64,000 nt of DNA from Ryuthela nishihirai (GCA_038380435.1 JAWZYU010000007.1:24407001-24471000); one strand, 5' to 3'; positions 48,062 through 59,856 are shown, counted from the stretch's first letter. The notes: generated by a model from the letters alone, not told the origin. A program made the numbers and translations.

Positions 48062-48950
48062 TACCATGTCAACGAAAAAAGACTTTTACCAATTTTGAAA
48101 GGGGCATGATCATTGCAGGGGTTTTGGTCACTAAGACAACTGAACTCACTAACATTTCATGAGGAACAGTTTCTAAGGTCATGTCTGCATGGGAATCTAA
48201 AGGGAATACATCATCTGCAAAAGTGCATACTCCAGAATTGGGGCTTTCAAGCTTTAGTGCAATGTGCAAAGTGAAACAGGCAAGCTACAACTGATCAGTT
48301 GGGCACAAATTTTAGAGAGGCCAGTTTCATCAAAAACAGTATATCAAGAGCTCCATAGAGCTGGATATTATGGTGAAGTTGCATTTCACAAGCATGTCAT
48401 TGTATCCAGTGGTGCAAAGAACAGAAGCAATGGAGGAATGTGATAAGGTCTGATGAATCAGTTCTACACTTTGCTTCCAACAAATGGATGAATGCAAGTG
48501 TGGCTGGCACCTTCTGAAGGAAGCTTACATAACTGATTTATTGTTTCCTACTGTTAAGGGTTCTGAAGGTTCTGTAATGGGGTGGGGGCTTTACTGTGAC
48601 ATGGTTTGGGTGCATTCATGATGTTAGAAGGCAATATTATTTGACAGTCCTGAGTGATCTTCTTCATCCAATGGTACATATTTCTTTCATGAAGAGAGAG
48701 AGATGTCTTTGACACAGAGTACATGTGGCTGCCTAGTGGTTTGAGAAGCCTGAGACTAAACTTTGTCACATACCATAGCCATTGCAGTCACCAGATATCA
48801 ACCCACTGGAAAATCTGTGAACTTCTGGAATGCAATCTCAGACAGCATTTTCCAGCTATATCAAACAAGAAGGAATTGATCACATTTCTTGTGGACGAAC
48901 TGCGTTGTATCCCTCTTGCTCACTTTTAGACACTGGTACTGGTCCACACC
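48062..48950 (+). pseudogene. Tc1-like transposase, heavily decayed, in intron 2
   Basis: In-order fragments on the plus strand: helix-turn-helix region near 48100-48290, then VIRSDESVLHFASNKWMN (first Asp, ~48445), KEAYITDLLFPTVKGSEGSVM (~48520-48580) and LQSPDINPLENL (Glu, ~48790). Stops and shifts throughout. No TIR pair identified. Confidence 0.75.
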
Positions 48951-48954
48951 AGTT

Positions 48955-49560
48955 TTGTGATTTTATCACAAAAAAGTCCACACCAGTCCAACACCAGTTT
49001 TGTGATTTTATGTTGTTGCTTCCATTTTTTGTTCATTACCTGTAGACTGAAATATGTACTCACAAAAGGTTAAAAGTATTTATGTATATAGTGTTAATTT
49101 TTATTAAATCATCCAAATTTCTCCAAATATCCCTACTACATTGGTTCTATCAAAAAAAAAAAGTACTCCTGAAAGGGACAATGTGCTCATTGAATAACTT
49201 AGTCAAATGCACAACTGTAAGCAAAAAGTTATAGCCTTTAAGGCAGTTTTAAACACTAAATCTTACATCAGTGAAAATCAGAAAGGGGCATCACTTATGC
49301 TTATTCGAAGCTTGCCTTCTTCACCTTAGGCATTTTTTGTTACTACCAAGAACTTCCATCCAGTAAGTTTGCTTTCTGCCCCCCCCCCAAAAAAAAAATA
49401 AATAAAAATAAACAAATTGTTTCTCAATTACCAAAAGTTCTTTAACACATTATACACTCCAAAACATTGTGGGTTTGTTCGCTGGTCTGTGTAGCCATCC
49501 TATCCAAGGTCAGAAATAGCAAAAAAAAAAAAAAAATATTTACATGCATTTTATTTCTTT
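48955..49560. other. Intron 2, no recognised feature
   Basis: A direct repeat 'caccagttttgtgattttat' occurs at 48947 and 48999 (about 52 bp apart). C- and A-runs at 49380-49400. Otherwise nothing. Confidence 0.5.
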
Positions 49561-49643
49561 ACCTTCTACTATGGCATATAAAACTGACAGGCTCCTGTCA
49601 GACCTCTGTAGCAAGCTGCTGCTTGAGGGGGTATTTTTTTTTA
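49561..49643 (+). mobile_element. SINE family A, 3' part, in intron 2
   Basis: Begins at accttctactatggcatata and ends in a gggggtattttttttta tail; head missing. Confidence 0.85.
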
Positions 49644-49690
49644 TTGTAGAACCCTTTTGAAAGTTCAGTACTCCCTCCCCACTAGGAATT

Positions 49691-50060
49691 GGGATGTTTT
49701 GGACCTGAGCAGCACTTTTTTTTTCACCCAATAGGCTAAATGTGCAGGTCACAAGGACCCTGAGAGCTCAGAGAAGGTTGTGGGAAAGGGATCCATTGGA
49801 TAGTTGTTAGGAAATAGATGGCCATCCAGGATATTCTTTAATGCGCACAGAGTATGGCTCTCCATATACACAGGACCACAGGTTTACGTCTCATCCAATG
49901 CATGGCAGTCTTTCCAAGCCCATCAATATCCCTCCTACTGATCAAGGGCAGGAAGTTTTGCAGAGATAAATCTCAACACTGGACCAGGAGGGACTCAAAC
50001 CTTGGGAAATGAGGATTACAAGAGCCTGGTGAGCTACCGACTGAGCACCCCCCCCCCCCC
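49691..50060 (-). mobile_element. SINE family B, near full-length, in intron 2
   Basis: Contains ctgagcagcactttttttt, aataggctaaatgtgcag, ggccatccaggatattcttt, atgcgcacagagtatggctc, gagataaatctcaacac and the tRNA-like end gagctaccgactgagcac. The A-box end has expanded into a 13-C run (50048-50060). Confidence 0.88.
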
Positions 50061-50064
50061 TCTC

Positions 50065-51270
50065 AAAGCAAGTTGTGTCTGCCAATGTAAACTTCTTAAC
50101 TACCACACTCTATAACTTGAATATGAAGTTTCTAGCAGGGCTTTATTATACGTTTAAAAGGTTTTTTGCTTTGCAAACTTTTGCCCTCAAAATGCAGAAG
50201 TTTAAATAAATGCAAAAGTTGGCAAATACGAATAGTAATATTTTGTTAGTACTTATTTGACAGAAAAATAAATTTTCTTTTATCTGTTAAAGAAAAATAA
50301 AAATAACACTACTAAAATTTAAAAATATCAATAGTGCAATTAATAGTATTGGTTGTTCTTGAAGAAGCATTGATGATTATTGATGGTTAAAAATATTGAC
50401 AGTTTACATCATTACGGTGAGCAATATGTATGGCAAATTTTTCCATCATGGTACCAGGGTAAATGCAATTCGGTGACTTTAGTGGATTATTGGTGGATAA
50501 CAAGAAATGCTCCAGGACTTGTATACAAGTGAGAGGTGTCATGTTTAATCAAGGTAAGCCAGTGACTGTACCCTGTGTCACTTATATAGTAAGATACATA
50601 AAATGCAACACATTGAATATTTTTTGGAAACTATAACCATTCGAGTGTTTCCATGGTCATTTACATGTTAAGCATCTGAAACTCCAAAAATGAAACACAT
50701 TTCATGTCTGAAATGTAAGTCAAAGTTTGTTGTCCAGTGTTCTACTTGGATCCATTATAGGTTTTGTTAGAAGTACAACAACAGAATATCTTCAGCCCAT
50801 ATTTTTCAGGTTTACTATCCATGTATATCCTACATTGAAATCTCTATTGTGGAATACACAAACATTACAGATTAATTCCTCTAACGAATTCAGTAATTCT
50901 GAATTAGAGTTTTAAACAACAAGAAATAGGTGCAACTGAATCTTTTTCTTTTTATCTCTGCCATGAGCATTATCAAAACCAAGCAAGTATTTACTTCAAA
51001 ATATGGGGAGGGGAGAAATTGGAATGCAACTGGAGAAGTTAGGTCACAGTGACTGCAAACAAACTTTAACACAGTTTAGCTTATAAAATAATTGAAACAG
51101 TTTGAAATCACTCTGCACAGCAGCTGTGTGTATAGCAAATTACAGGGTACTTGAAAGTGAAACATATTTAATTCTTAAAACACTGGGTTTCTAATAATGC
51201 ATTTTTTTTCTGTGTGGCCAAAATAATTTTAAAAAAATTTCAGCTAAAAAAAATGGACTTTCAAACCTTA
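50065..51270. other. Intron 2, no recognised feature
   Basis: AT-rich; short frames only. Confidence 0.5.
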
Positions 51271-51274
51271 TCTT

Positions 51275-51535
51275 GGATTGAGTTGTTTTATCTCTGAGTG
51301 CCACTTTTTTGGCACACAATGAGCTAAATGACCAGGTCATCAGGACCTTGAGGGCACAGAGAAGGCTGGAGAGAGGGGACCCACTGGACAACTGTTAGGA
51401 GACAGATGGTAGCTTCCTGTCAAGGCCATTCAATGTGTTCTTTAACATGCATAGGGTATGGCTCTCCTACACATGGAGCAATGCTTTACATCCCATCTGA
51501 AGTACAGAGGTCTTTCAAAGTCTGTCGAGTATAGG
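51275..51535 (-). mobile_element. SINE family B, head truncated, in intron 2
   Basis: Left two-thirds of the family (tctctgagtgccactttttt, acacaatgagctaaatgacc, gccattcaatgtgttcttta, catcccatctgaag) with the tRNA head missing. Confidence 0.85.
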
Positions 51536-51539
51536 GGAT

Positions 51540-52080
51540 GAAGTAACTTATATTCTATCCTCTATTATGTTATGTCAATAGAGAGCTATATTGAAAGCTA
51601 AATTTGAAATAAATTTTATATGGGAAAATGCCACTGAAAATAAAGATCACAACCAAACTTATCAAATCTTGATTTTTAACAATATGTTTATATATTTAAA
51701 TAGTTGCAGAAACTGACACATTTAATAACATTATCTCATCATAAGAATTTTCTTCAAAAGCTAATTGAAACACAATATAACAAATTATTCATTAAATCTA
51801 ATTTCATATGTTTGCATATTTATTCTTTGTTCAGTTTACCCTTAATGCAGCTTATTTAAAGAAAGCATCTAAACTTTATCTTGAAATAACTAATGAACAG
51901 AAATGGTCATGTCCAAGAGAAAGAGCATTTAATTCCAAATAATAAGATATAATTGAACAAAATAATATATAAAAAAAATAATAAAAAATAATAATAACAA
52001 AATAATAATAAAAATTTTGAACAAAAAAAAGGGAAGCAAATAAAACATGTTCCAGGCCCATCTGTACAGAATTTTGAAAA
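51540..52080. other. Intron 2, no recognised feature
   Basis: AT-rich; AAT-repeat tract at 51955-52015. Confidence 0.5.
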
Positions 52081-52082
52081 GC

Positions 52083-52729
52083 ATCCACTAATAATTTCCA
52101 CTCTGTAAATTGATTTAAATATTTAGAGGAAAAATTGTCTTGAGCCAGGTGATATACAAACCCAGGATCTCCTGATAACATGTCAGGTACTCTGGACCAC
52201 TGAGCTACCAGCCGCCAATCAAGATCTCCTCTAACTGATGTTATGAACATTTTCAACCTACTTTTCAAATATATAGGGAGTGTTCAGGCAATCCCACCTC
52301 AAGCGGCTTTTTAATGCCTTTTCTTAGATGGAATGCATGTCTTACGAGTATGCAATCTACAAATAATTATTATTAAACTCAACTCATTAAGTATCCACTA
52401 ATAATTTCCACTCTGTAAATTGATTCAAATATTTAGAGCAAAAACTGTCTTGAGCCAGGTGGGATATGAACCCACAACCTCCTGATAAACATGTCAGGTG
52501 CTCTGGACCACTGAGAAAATATTTGAATCAATTTACAGAGTGGAAATTATTAGTGAATACTTAATGAGTTGAGTTTAATAATAATTATTTGTAGATTGCA
52601 TACTTGTAAGACATGCATTCCATCTAAGGCATTAAAAAGCTGCTTGAGGTGGGATTGCCTGAACACTCCCTACATATTAGGAAAGTAGGTTGAGAATGTT
52701 CATAACATCAGTTAGAGGAGATCTTGATC
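52083..52729. repeat. 310-bp tRNA-like repeat: tandem copy plus large inverted copy
   Basis: The segment from 52083 (atccactaataatttccact ... gagccaggtg) recurs from 52393, a 310-bp direct repeat. Each carries a tRNA-like antisense block (gtcttgagccaggtg ... ctggaccactgagctacc) with tRNA-style A- and B-box regions. The bases 52218-52434 then reappear reverse-complemented at 52517-52729 with few mismatches, around an 82-bp spacer holding the second, truncated tRNA-like block. Lies in intron 2. Likely a SINE-like or foldback repeat; not coding. Confidence 0.88.
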
Positions 52730-52734
52730 AGTTC

Positions 52735-53530
52735 CTGTGTAGCACCTCCCTGTGTTTACATGTTAATGAAAAAATTTAAATTAAACATAAGAGCAGCATC
52801 ACTGATAAAGGTTCAAACTTATAAAACACTATTTAAACACTAAGAGAATATCATCGGTAATCAGGATTTAGAGAGTAAGATCTATAATCCATCTTCAGTA
52901 AAATTTTTCTTAAAAAACTTAATTTTAACTTTCGGTAGTTTTGAATGTTTTTCAATTCATATAACATGAAAGTGTCACTGGAAGAGCACTATGTATGTGC
53001 ATATATGTACAGTCATATTACAAACCAAAAACAGCATTTAGTTCTGAACAATAAATAAAATTTAAATTAATATGAAGCTACTTAGGTCTAATTTTAAGAA
53101 AATAATCGTTTTGCAAAATTTGACAAAAATCAAAACAATTTTTCCTCTATACATAAGAAAGTAAACCCTCTTCCATCATTGAATAGGTTAAAAATTGGCT
53201 GCAATCAATAGAAGTATAAGAATTTGCTGTGGTCTCCCTATCCATACCTTAACAGTTACAGGTCGAATTTGTCACAGTGCATACAAACTATTGCAGATAG
53301 AATAAAGATATATAGATAAAAAAAAGCAGAACCCGATGCTGCAAAAGGTAAAATTGTGGATAGCAAATTTTAATGTATATATTCAATTTTTTACTCAACT
53401 TGGTCAAAATCCAGCAGATTACTTTCCTTCTGTACACTCCTGACCAAAATATAACAGTTGTTCCTGATGCTAAGACTATAAAGGAACCCCTAACTTTACT
53501 TGAAGATAAACATATACAGCCAGATTATAC
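52735..53530. other. Intron 2, no recognised feature
   Basis: AT-rich; no element recognised. Confidence 0.5.
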
Positions 53531-53533
53531 ATA

Positions 53534-54745
53534 CACCGAAGAGCCAAAACATTATGACTACCTGCCTAATGTTATGATGTTGGTCCTTCACGTGCTGCCA
53601 AAACAGCTCTTACTTGATGAGGCATGGATGCTACACGATTTCTAAAGATGGCTTGTGGTATCTGGTACCAACACCTTACCAGCAGATCCTTTAATCCTTG
53701 TAAGCTATGTGGCTGAGCTTCTGTAGATCAGATATGCAGTTCCAACACAAACCATAGATAGTTGATTGATGATCTGGGGAATTTGGAGGCCAGGGCAATA
53801 CCTGGAAGTCTTCCTCATGTTCCGCAAATCATTCTCGAACAATCCAGGCAGTGTGGTATGGCACGTTATCCTGCTGAAAGAAGGCACTATTAGAGGGAAA
53901 TACCATTGCCATGAAAGGATGTACCTGGTCTGCAATGATATTTAGGTAGGCAGGCAGAAATCCTAGTTTCCTGCACACAAATGACTGGACTCAGGGTTTC
54001 CCAGCAAAACATTGCCCAAAGCATTACACTTCCTTCACCGGCTTGTTTTCGTCCCATGGTGTATCCTGGTGTCAACATTTCCCCAGGTAAACAATGCACA
54101 TGTATCTGGCCATCCATATAGTGCAACAGGAAATGAGATTATTCAGACCAGATGACCTTCCTCCAATCATTCAAGGGCAAGTTTTGATGCTCACAAACCC
54201 ATTGTACCTACTTTCGACAGTGAACTGAGGTTAGCATGGGCACTTGGATTGGCCTGCGGCTAGGCAACCCCATTTTCAGCAGGGTTTTATGTACTGTGTG
54301 TTGTGACACATTACTCCCATCACCAGCATTCAATTTATGGGTGAGTGGCACCACAGTATCCCTTCTGTTGGCTCGTACCATATGGGAATGCCTTCGCTCA
54401 CCTCTAGCATCGTTAAGCTGTGGTTGGCCCATACTTTGCCAACGGTTCATGGTTTTTCCCTCCTCAGACTACTTTTTGAAGGTACTAACCATGGTTGACT
54501 GCGAGTACCCCACAAGCCTTGCCATCTCAGAAATGCTCTGACCCAGTCAGGCAATTACAATTTAGCCTTTAAGAAACTCACTTAAGTCCACTGCCTTTCC
54601 CATCTGAAGAACAAGAATAACACTGATTAACAGAGCTCAGTATCAGGTGTTATTTATACCATCTCATGACCTTCACAGTCATCTACTTGCAGTTGTTTCA
54701 ATTTGCATAAAAACACACTGGTCATAATGTTTTGGTGCTTTGGTG
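53534..54745 (-). mobile_element. Tc1-like transposon with TIRs, transposase broken, in intron 2
   Basis: Ends: left caccgaagagccaaaacatt-atgac, right (other strand) caccaaagcaccaaaacatt-atgac; TA flanks both (53532-53533, 54746-54747). Minus-strand transposase blocks: HTH-side MRANRRDTVVPLT..., KMGLPSRRPIQVP (~54270), GEGSVMLWAMFCW (~54040), FFQQDNVPYHTAWIV (second Asp, ~53880) and VLPWPPNSPD (~53790). The catalytic Glu region is lost or shifted. Stops and shifts throughout. Same strand as the host gene. Confidence 0.93.
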
Positions 54746-55063
54746 TATAAATACATATGATATAATAAATATCTGATAACACAAGTAAAGCAATGATTGA
54801 GAATTGATCTAATGCCAGGTGACAGAAATTCATTTATTTACCATATGCCTGTATCTATTTTTTGCTGCAACTAAATAAGCTGTTTGTGTTTTATAAAACT
54901 TGTTACTTATGCTGCATGGTAATGCATCATTTAACAGCTCAATACCAGTTATAATTAAAGATTTTCAAAAATGTATTTAAAAAAAAATTATGCATATTCA
55001 TAGAACATTACCTATGTACAGTGTTACTTTTAAAGGCTAAAACAAGAAAAAGTGTTTTCATAC

Positions 55064-55496
55064 CATCACATATATGCAATACTTCTGTCTCTGTTGAAAC
55101 ACTTTGTGTTTCAGTTACCAATAGTTCTTCTGTTTGCACATTAGATTCTATTATCATTACAGCATTATTAATGGAAGGCACTACTTTCCCTGGAATTTCA
55201 CATGTTATACTATTAGTTATCTCTTGCAGTTCATTTGAAGTATTTACATTATGTAAAGTTTCTTGGGCATTTTCTGTTTGCTCTTTAGGTACATATGTAG
55301 TTTCTACACAGTTATTCCATGTTTCAATGTCTTTTGTAGTTCCATTTGTAGAAATTTCTTTAGTACTAGCTATTGCTTTCTCTGTATTACAAAATATTTG
55401 GTTCAAAAGAGATGAATGTAAATCTTGAATTAAACCAACAGCTTCTGCTTGTTGTTCTGGAGTAAGCTTTTGAAAGATATCACAGATGGTATTCAA
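55064..55496 (-). CDS. C2H2 zinc-finger protein, exon 2 (residues 19-162)
   Basis: Acceptor TTTTTTCATTACAG ends at 55497; the exon starts with TTG (Leu) directly after it, so this is not a start codon. The donor is G|GTATGA at 55063-55062. 433 bases, leaving one base for a phase-1 junction, which exon 3 completes. The encoded part begins LNTICDIFQKLTPEQQAEAV, an amphipathic helix-like segment, then an acidic Ser/Thr/Glu-rich region (VQTEELLVTETQSVSTETEV). No known domain recognised; it may serve as a protein-interaction or activation region. The bases past the donor stay open for 19 codons by chance. Confidence 0.85.
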
Positions 55497-55499
55497 CTG

Positions 55500-56985
55500 T
55501 AATGAAAAAAGGATTTCATAAACTTTTTGATTTTAGTATTCCTTTCACAAATATATGCGCATAAGTTATAGGGTGAAACATATGTACATGGGCAATAATT
55601 CATAGAATATTTTAGAGTAGAAAAATGTCCTATCAATATAAGTTTAGAAACCCTTTATTAGGGAGCTATTGTAAATAATTTTTTTTTATAAAAGTTGCTT
55701 AAATAGCCTTGTATATATTGCATGTCCTCAAGACTAGATGGTTGTGGGTTTGAATAGCTTTTATAATTTACTTTTTTATGTTCTATCTTGTTCGATGCAG
55801 CATGATTTTAGTTGCTCTTGCAGCATCAAACCCCAAACAACCAACCAGCCTCAAGCTTGGCTGTACATGTGAACATGTTATTGCATCTGTGACTCAAGTC
55901 AAAGATCTGTGATTGTATGACAATCAAACAAGCTAGAAATGAGTATTAGAATATTGCTGACATGTTCCTAAAGTATTAGACAATGAGCTGAGGTCTACAA
56001 CCATGTTAAGAACACCACTTTGAACAGTTGTTGCAATATGAGTCATAACTTCTAAATACAGTGTTTCTGAACATATATATGTTTATAGGTTGGTGGGTTG
56101 TTTGGGGTTTAATGGTATGTTTAGAGGATCTTTATTTTGGACCCTATAATGAGCTCCGGAATTTTCTGTACACTTATGTGACACCCTGTGTAATATTGTC
56201 AAAAGTTGCAAATACAATACTTCACTAAAAAATAAAAACCCAGTTCAACATTTTGGGATGAAATAAGTCGATTTACAATTTCATCACAAAGTGCTGAATT
56301 CAGTGCTTTGTGATTTAAGTTATGTTTGTAAATGTTTTTAATTTAAAGTTACTTTTACAATAACAAACATTTCTTTTTCAAATATTATATCAAATGTTTA
56401 TTTAGAATGCCTAAAACAATATTTAAAGAACTGAAGCAGAATTCCTCTAATTCAGCATTCATGAGATTTGGCATAAGAGTATGTGCTGGTTTACCAGATA
56501 ATAAATATATTTTATACACTATTTTACAAAACATTATGAAACAAATAGCTCTTCTAGAGAGAGAGAGAGTGAGTAAGTGAGTGAGTGACAGACAGATACA
56601 CACACAGACATAAACATACAAATCTTAAACTGTATACAATCCTAGTACATATTAGTCTTTTAATCTTTAAAGTAACAAGTTAATTTTGAAGTATTTTTAA
56701 CATGAAAACTAAATGAATTTATAACTTTATGCTGAAGCAATAAACAAAACTAAGCTCATATTAATACACAATGCAATTTGTTAACTTTTATTGTTAATTA
56801 GAAAAAACTTTTTAAAGAGTGATTTCTGTTGGGTAAAAAAATAAAAACCTGTAGCAATGTTCCCTGGGAACTGCAGTGTTTTCTAGAACTTTAAAAGTTA
56901 CTGAATATGATTAAATTATAATTTTGCAACGGTGCTAATGAAAGTTCATCAGAAGTACCAGCTTACAGAATGACTGATCAGAGGA
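55500..56985. other. Intron 1, 3' part
   Basis: AT-rich with a (GA)/(GTGA)-type simple repeat at 56555-56600; no element recognised. Confidence 0.5.
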
Positions 56986-56991
56986 ATTATA

Positions 56992-57195
56992 TAAAAAAAA
57001 TACCCCCTCAAGCAGCTGCTTGCCACAGAGGTCTGACAGGAGCCTGTCAGTTTATATGCCACAGTAGGAGATCTGAGAGGATGGCAGGACCTCAGCAGAA
57101 AAACAACACACACATCCATGCCTAATACCGGGGCTCGAACCCAGGTCCCTTAGATCAGTAGCCAAGCGTGCTAACCACTCGGCCATGGGACGGCT
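56992..57195 (-). mobile_element. SINE family A, full-length with 12-bp TSD, in intron 1
   Basis: Reverse-orientation, near-consensus copy with intact A- and B-box regions. Flanks 56980-56991 and 57196-57207 are identical (agaggaattata). Together with its near-consensus sequence this marks a fairly recent insertion. It lies in the same orientation as the host gene. Confidence 0.93.
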
Positions 57196-57209
57196 AGAGG
57201 AATTATACT

Positions 57210-59195
57210 GTATATTATTTAAACATATGAAGAGAGTTTCTGAACCTAGTTGGATTTGTATCATACGGAAAGTATTTCTTTTGCTCTGAGTTGTTTTTTG
57301 ATAACAAAATTACTGTACATATTTTCGTAACAGTCATACAGTTTTAGGATAAAAAAAAAATTAATTTTTTTTGCTGCATCCCATTTTTATAACAATTACA
57401 TTTGAGATTTGCAATAAGTAATGAAGTATTGTTCTCTGATTTCATGCATGATGATTTAGTTTTTATATCCAAATTCAACAAGCAGAGAAAACCAAACATT
57501 GCACAATGGTCACACATTTTTTCTGAAGCAGGGAAGAGGTAAAAATTGAAACAAAAAATGTGATTATTGTGAATAAATATGGTGAACTGATGAAATTTAT
57601 TATAAAACTAGAAATAGATAAGGGAAATTTACAGACAGCCACCAAGAATTTTTATGGACATATTTTTGCTTCAAAATGACAAAGTTAGATAGGATAAAAT
57701 TTAATACTTGATTTTCTTTACTATTACTTCTCATAACTTGACAAAAACAATGGTTATTTTACATGCCAGAAAATTTTATTTATTTATTTGCAATGCTATT
57801 GCCATGAAAATATTCTTTTTTGTGCATAAGAAACTTTTCATCTTTAGTGATGAAAAGAAATCAAACCATCATAATCAAACCATAAAAAAATTGCACTTTT
57901 TTGTCATTGAAATATTTAATATAGTCTGTATAGTAAAGTATTATCACAAGTTTAAGTATGCTTCTTAGTTATACTGAGTCATATCTCTAGTTCAGTATTT
58001 TGAATATTGTAAAATATCACAGAAACAGTTGCACAACATTAAGTTGTATTTTTGTTATTCTATATTGAAACAATTTGTTGTTGGGTGCAACTAGTTACAG
58101 GGTAAAGGAAAACATAAGAAATTGTTTATAAATCTAATAAAATATTAAATTAACATATATTAATGCAAACTTATATTGCAATGTGATTAAACTTTGGCAG
58201 TAATTAGAGAAAACAGAAATTTTAGTTTTTGAAAACCAGTTTTTCATTGCATCATATATTTCTAAGTTTCATGAATACAACTCCATAAGACAACAAAGGA
58301 ATACTTTTATATGATTACAAAATGCCTGACTGAAGTTTGAAAAATAATTGAAAAAAAAAATTAAGTAAAATTCTTACTACTTTATGAACAGTTGGTAACC
58401 TTGGTCTTCAGTTACTATGGTGTTATTAAAACCACTAGTTTTGTATAATTAATGTTAACATATTACACATGTAACACATAACGTAAACATATAAAGGGTT
58501 GGATCTTCAATAAATGTTTATTTTCTAAACTAACTTTTAATGATGATAATTACTGTTAATTGGAATGTCCGTGGTCACCAGGGCAGTCATTTGCTAGAAG
58601 TATATTTCATGCACACATTTAGCTCACAAACTTAATATTTTTGAAAAATTTTACTTTTTCTGAATTCTTTGGAATTAACACATAACATTAATTACTTATC
58701 AGAAGAGTGAAAATGAGCAAGCATACATCCGTGGCATTAGAAAATTTTGTTTTCTTTGTAAAGGAAAAAAATAAATGTTTAAATGCATACATCAATATCA
58801 GTTATCAAATTGAATGCAAAATCTCCACTTTTAAACAGAACACTTCTGAAATGTAACAATTGCAGGATTTTCTAATTTATCTTTTATGGTTTAGATAAAA
58901 AAAAAGTGGCAAATTTTTTGGATTTGATTGGGCCAACATTGGTCACTTACTGTACCGTTCAATTTGTTTTGCATGAGCATATAGCTTGGAGAAAATGGTG
59001 GAGCAGACGACACACAAATTCCATTCTGTGGAAATCTTGAAATCAATCAATGAGCAAAAGATTACATAACTAGATTTACCATTTTTTCATACAACCAAAC
59101 TGGGACATTTAGGAAAAATTAAAATATTTAAAAAATACCTATCTTCCCATATGCACCCTAAAAAAACATAAAGTATAACTAAGGAACAGTGAGAG
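57210..59195. other. Intron 1, no recognised feature
   Basis: AT-rich; no gene or element ends seen. Confidence 0.5.
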
Positions 59196-59203
59196 CAATT
59201 AGT

Positions 59204-59662
59204 GGTACTTTTCGGTTATCTCCGGTCACAATTTCTTCGCGATGAAAAATAAACACCAGAGTAAACCAAGAACATTATTGACAATGCATTGCCAACCAGC
59301 ATTATAAAAAAGTCCCCAAAACTAAATAATCTCATTGGAGACAACACATACCAAAAAAGCATGAAAATTGGAAACAGTGAACTGCCTATCAAATTATAAA
59401 AAAGCCCCAAAACTAAATGTCCTCGCAGACAACACAAACTGAAAAATATGAAAATCGGAAAGTGTACTGCCAATTGAATTATAAAAAAGCCCCCAAAACT
59501 AAATAATCTCATCAGAGACAACAACAACAACAAAAAATCATTTTATAGCTCAAATAACCCACCCCTAAATTACTCATTAATCTTCCTGACTCCATCAAAA
59601 ACTGCCATTTTTTCCAAATAAAGTCAGTAAGAAAATGTGACCGGAGATAACTGAAAAGTACC
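59204..59662. mobile_element. TIR element with tandem-repeat body and 8-bp TSD (MITE)
   Basis: Ends 59204-59230 and 59636-59662 are 27-bp inverted repeats with one mismatch (ggtacttttc.gttatctccg, then gtcaca). Both sides are flanked by the perfect 8-bp duplication caattagt (59196-59203, 59663-59670). The inside is about 3.5 copies of the ~88-bp unit (ataaaaaagcccccaaaact, then aaataatctcatcagagaca; anchors near 59303, 59392, 59478). No coding capacity. 8-bp duplications occur with hAT, P and Merlin elements; ends starting GG would suit Merlin, but this is a guess. Located in intron 1. Confidence 0.9.
59250..59560 (+). repeat. ~88-bp tandem repeat array (array 4), body of the MITE
   Basis: Units share gcccc-aaaactaaata-tct, (a/g)gagacaaca and a 'ctgccaat/ctgcctat..aaattataaaaaa' segment with arrays 1-3. 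The three spacings are 86-89 bp. Confidence 0.85.
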
Positions 59663-59670
59663 CAATTAGT

Positions 59671-59771
59671 CACTGAATCTGTATTCACTTCAGAGGAAGA
59701 TAAGAACTGGCAAACTTGTTGAGTATGTAAATCAGAGCACATCTTCCTTTGAAGTGAATACAAATTCAGTG
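59671..59771. repeat. 31-bp inverted repeat next to the MITE
   Basis: Arms 59671-59701 and 59741-59771 (cactgaat.tgtattcacttc) pair with 2 mismatches over 31 bp around a 39-bp spacer. The left arm begins at the first base after the MITE's right target duplication. The right arm lies inside the 110-bp segment duplicated at 61.7 kb. Confidence 0.85.
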
Positions 59772-59804
59772 ATTGATTATGTAATCAATATGCTTTAGTC
59801 TGAA

Positions 59805-59856
59805 AACAAGCCCCTTTGGATCAGTAGACAAGCATGCTAACCACTCAGCCACAGAA
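59805..59856 (-). mobile_element. SINE family A, head fragment
   Basis: cctttggatcagtagacaag and catgctaaccactcagccac match the tRNA-like head; body absent. Confidence 0.65.

Noticed and set aside
51907..52268. Phe/Leu/Tyr-rich frame resembling membrane helices
   Set aside because: Produced by an AAT/ATA-rich tract read on the minus strand, then the tRNA-like repeat.
55021..55428. 135-codon plus-strand frame
   Set aside because: Antisense to exon 2 of the zinc-finger gene.
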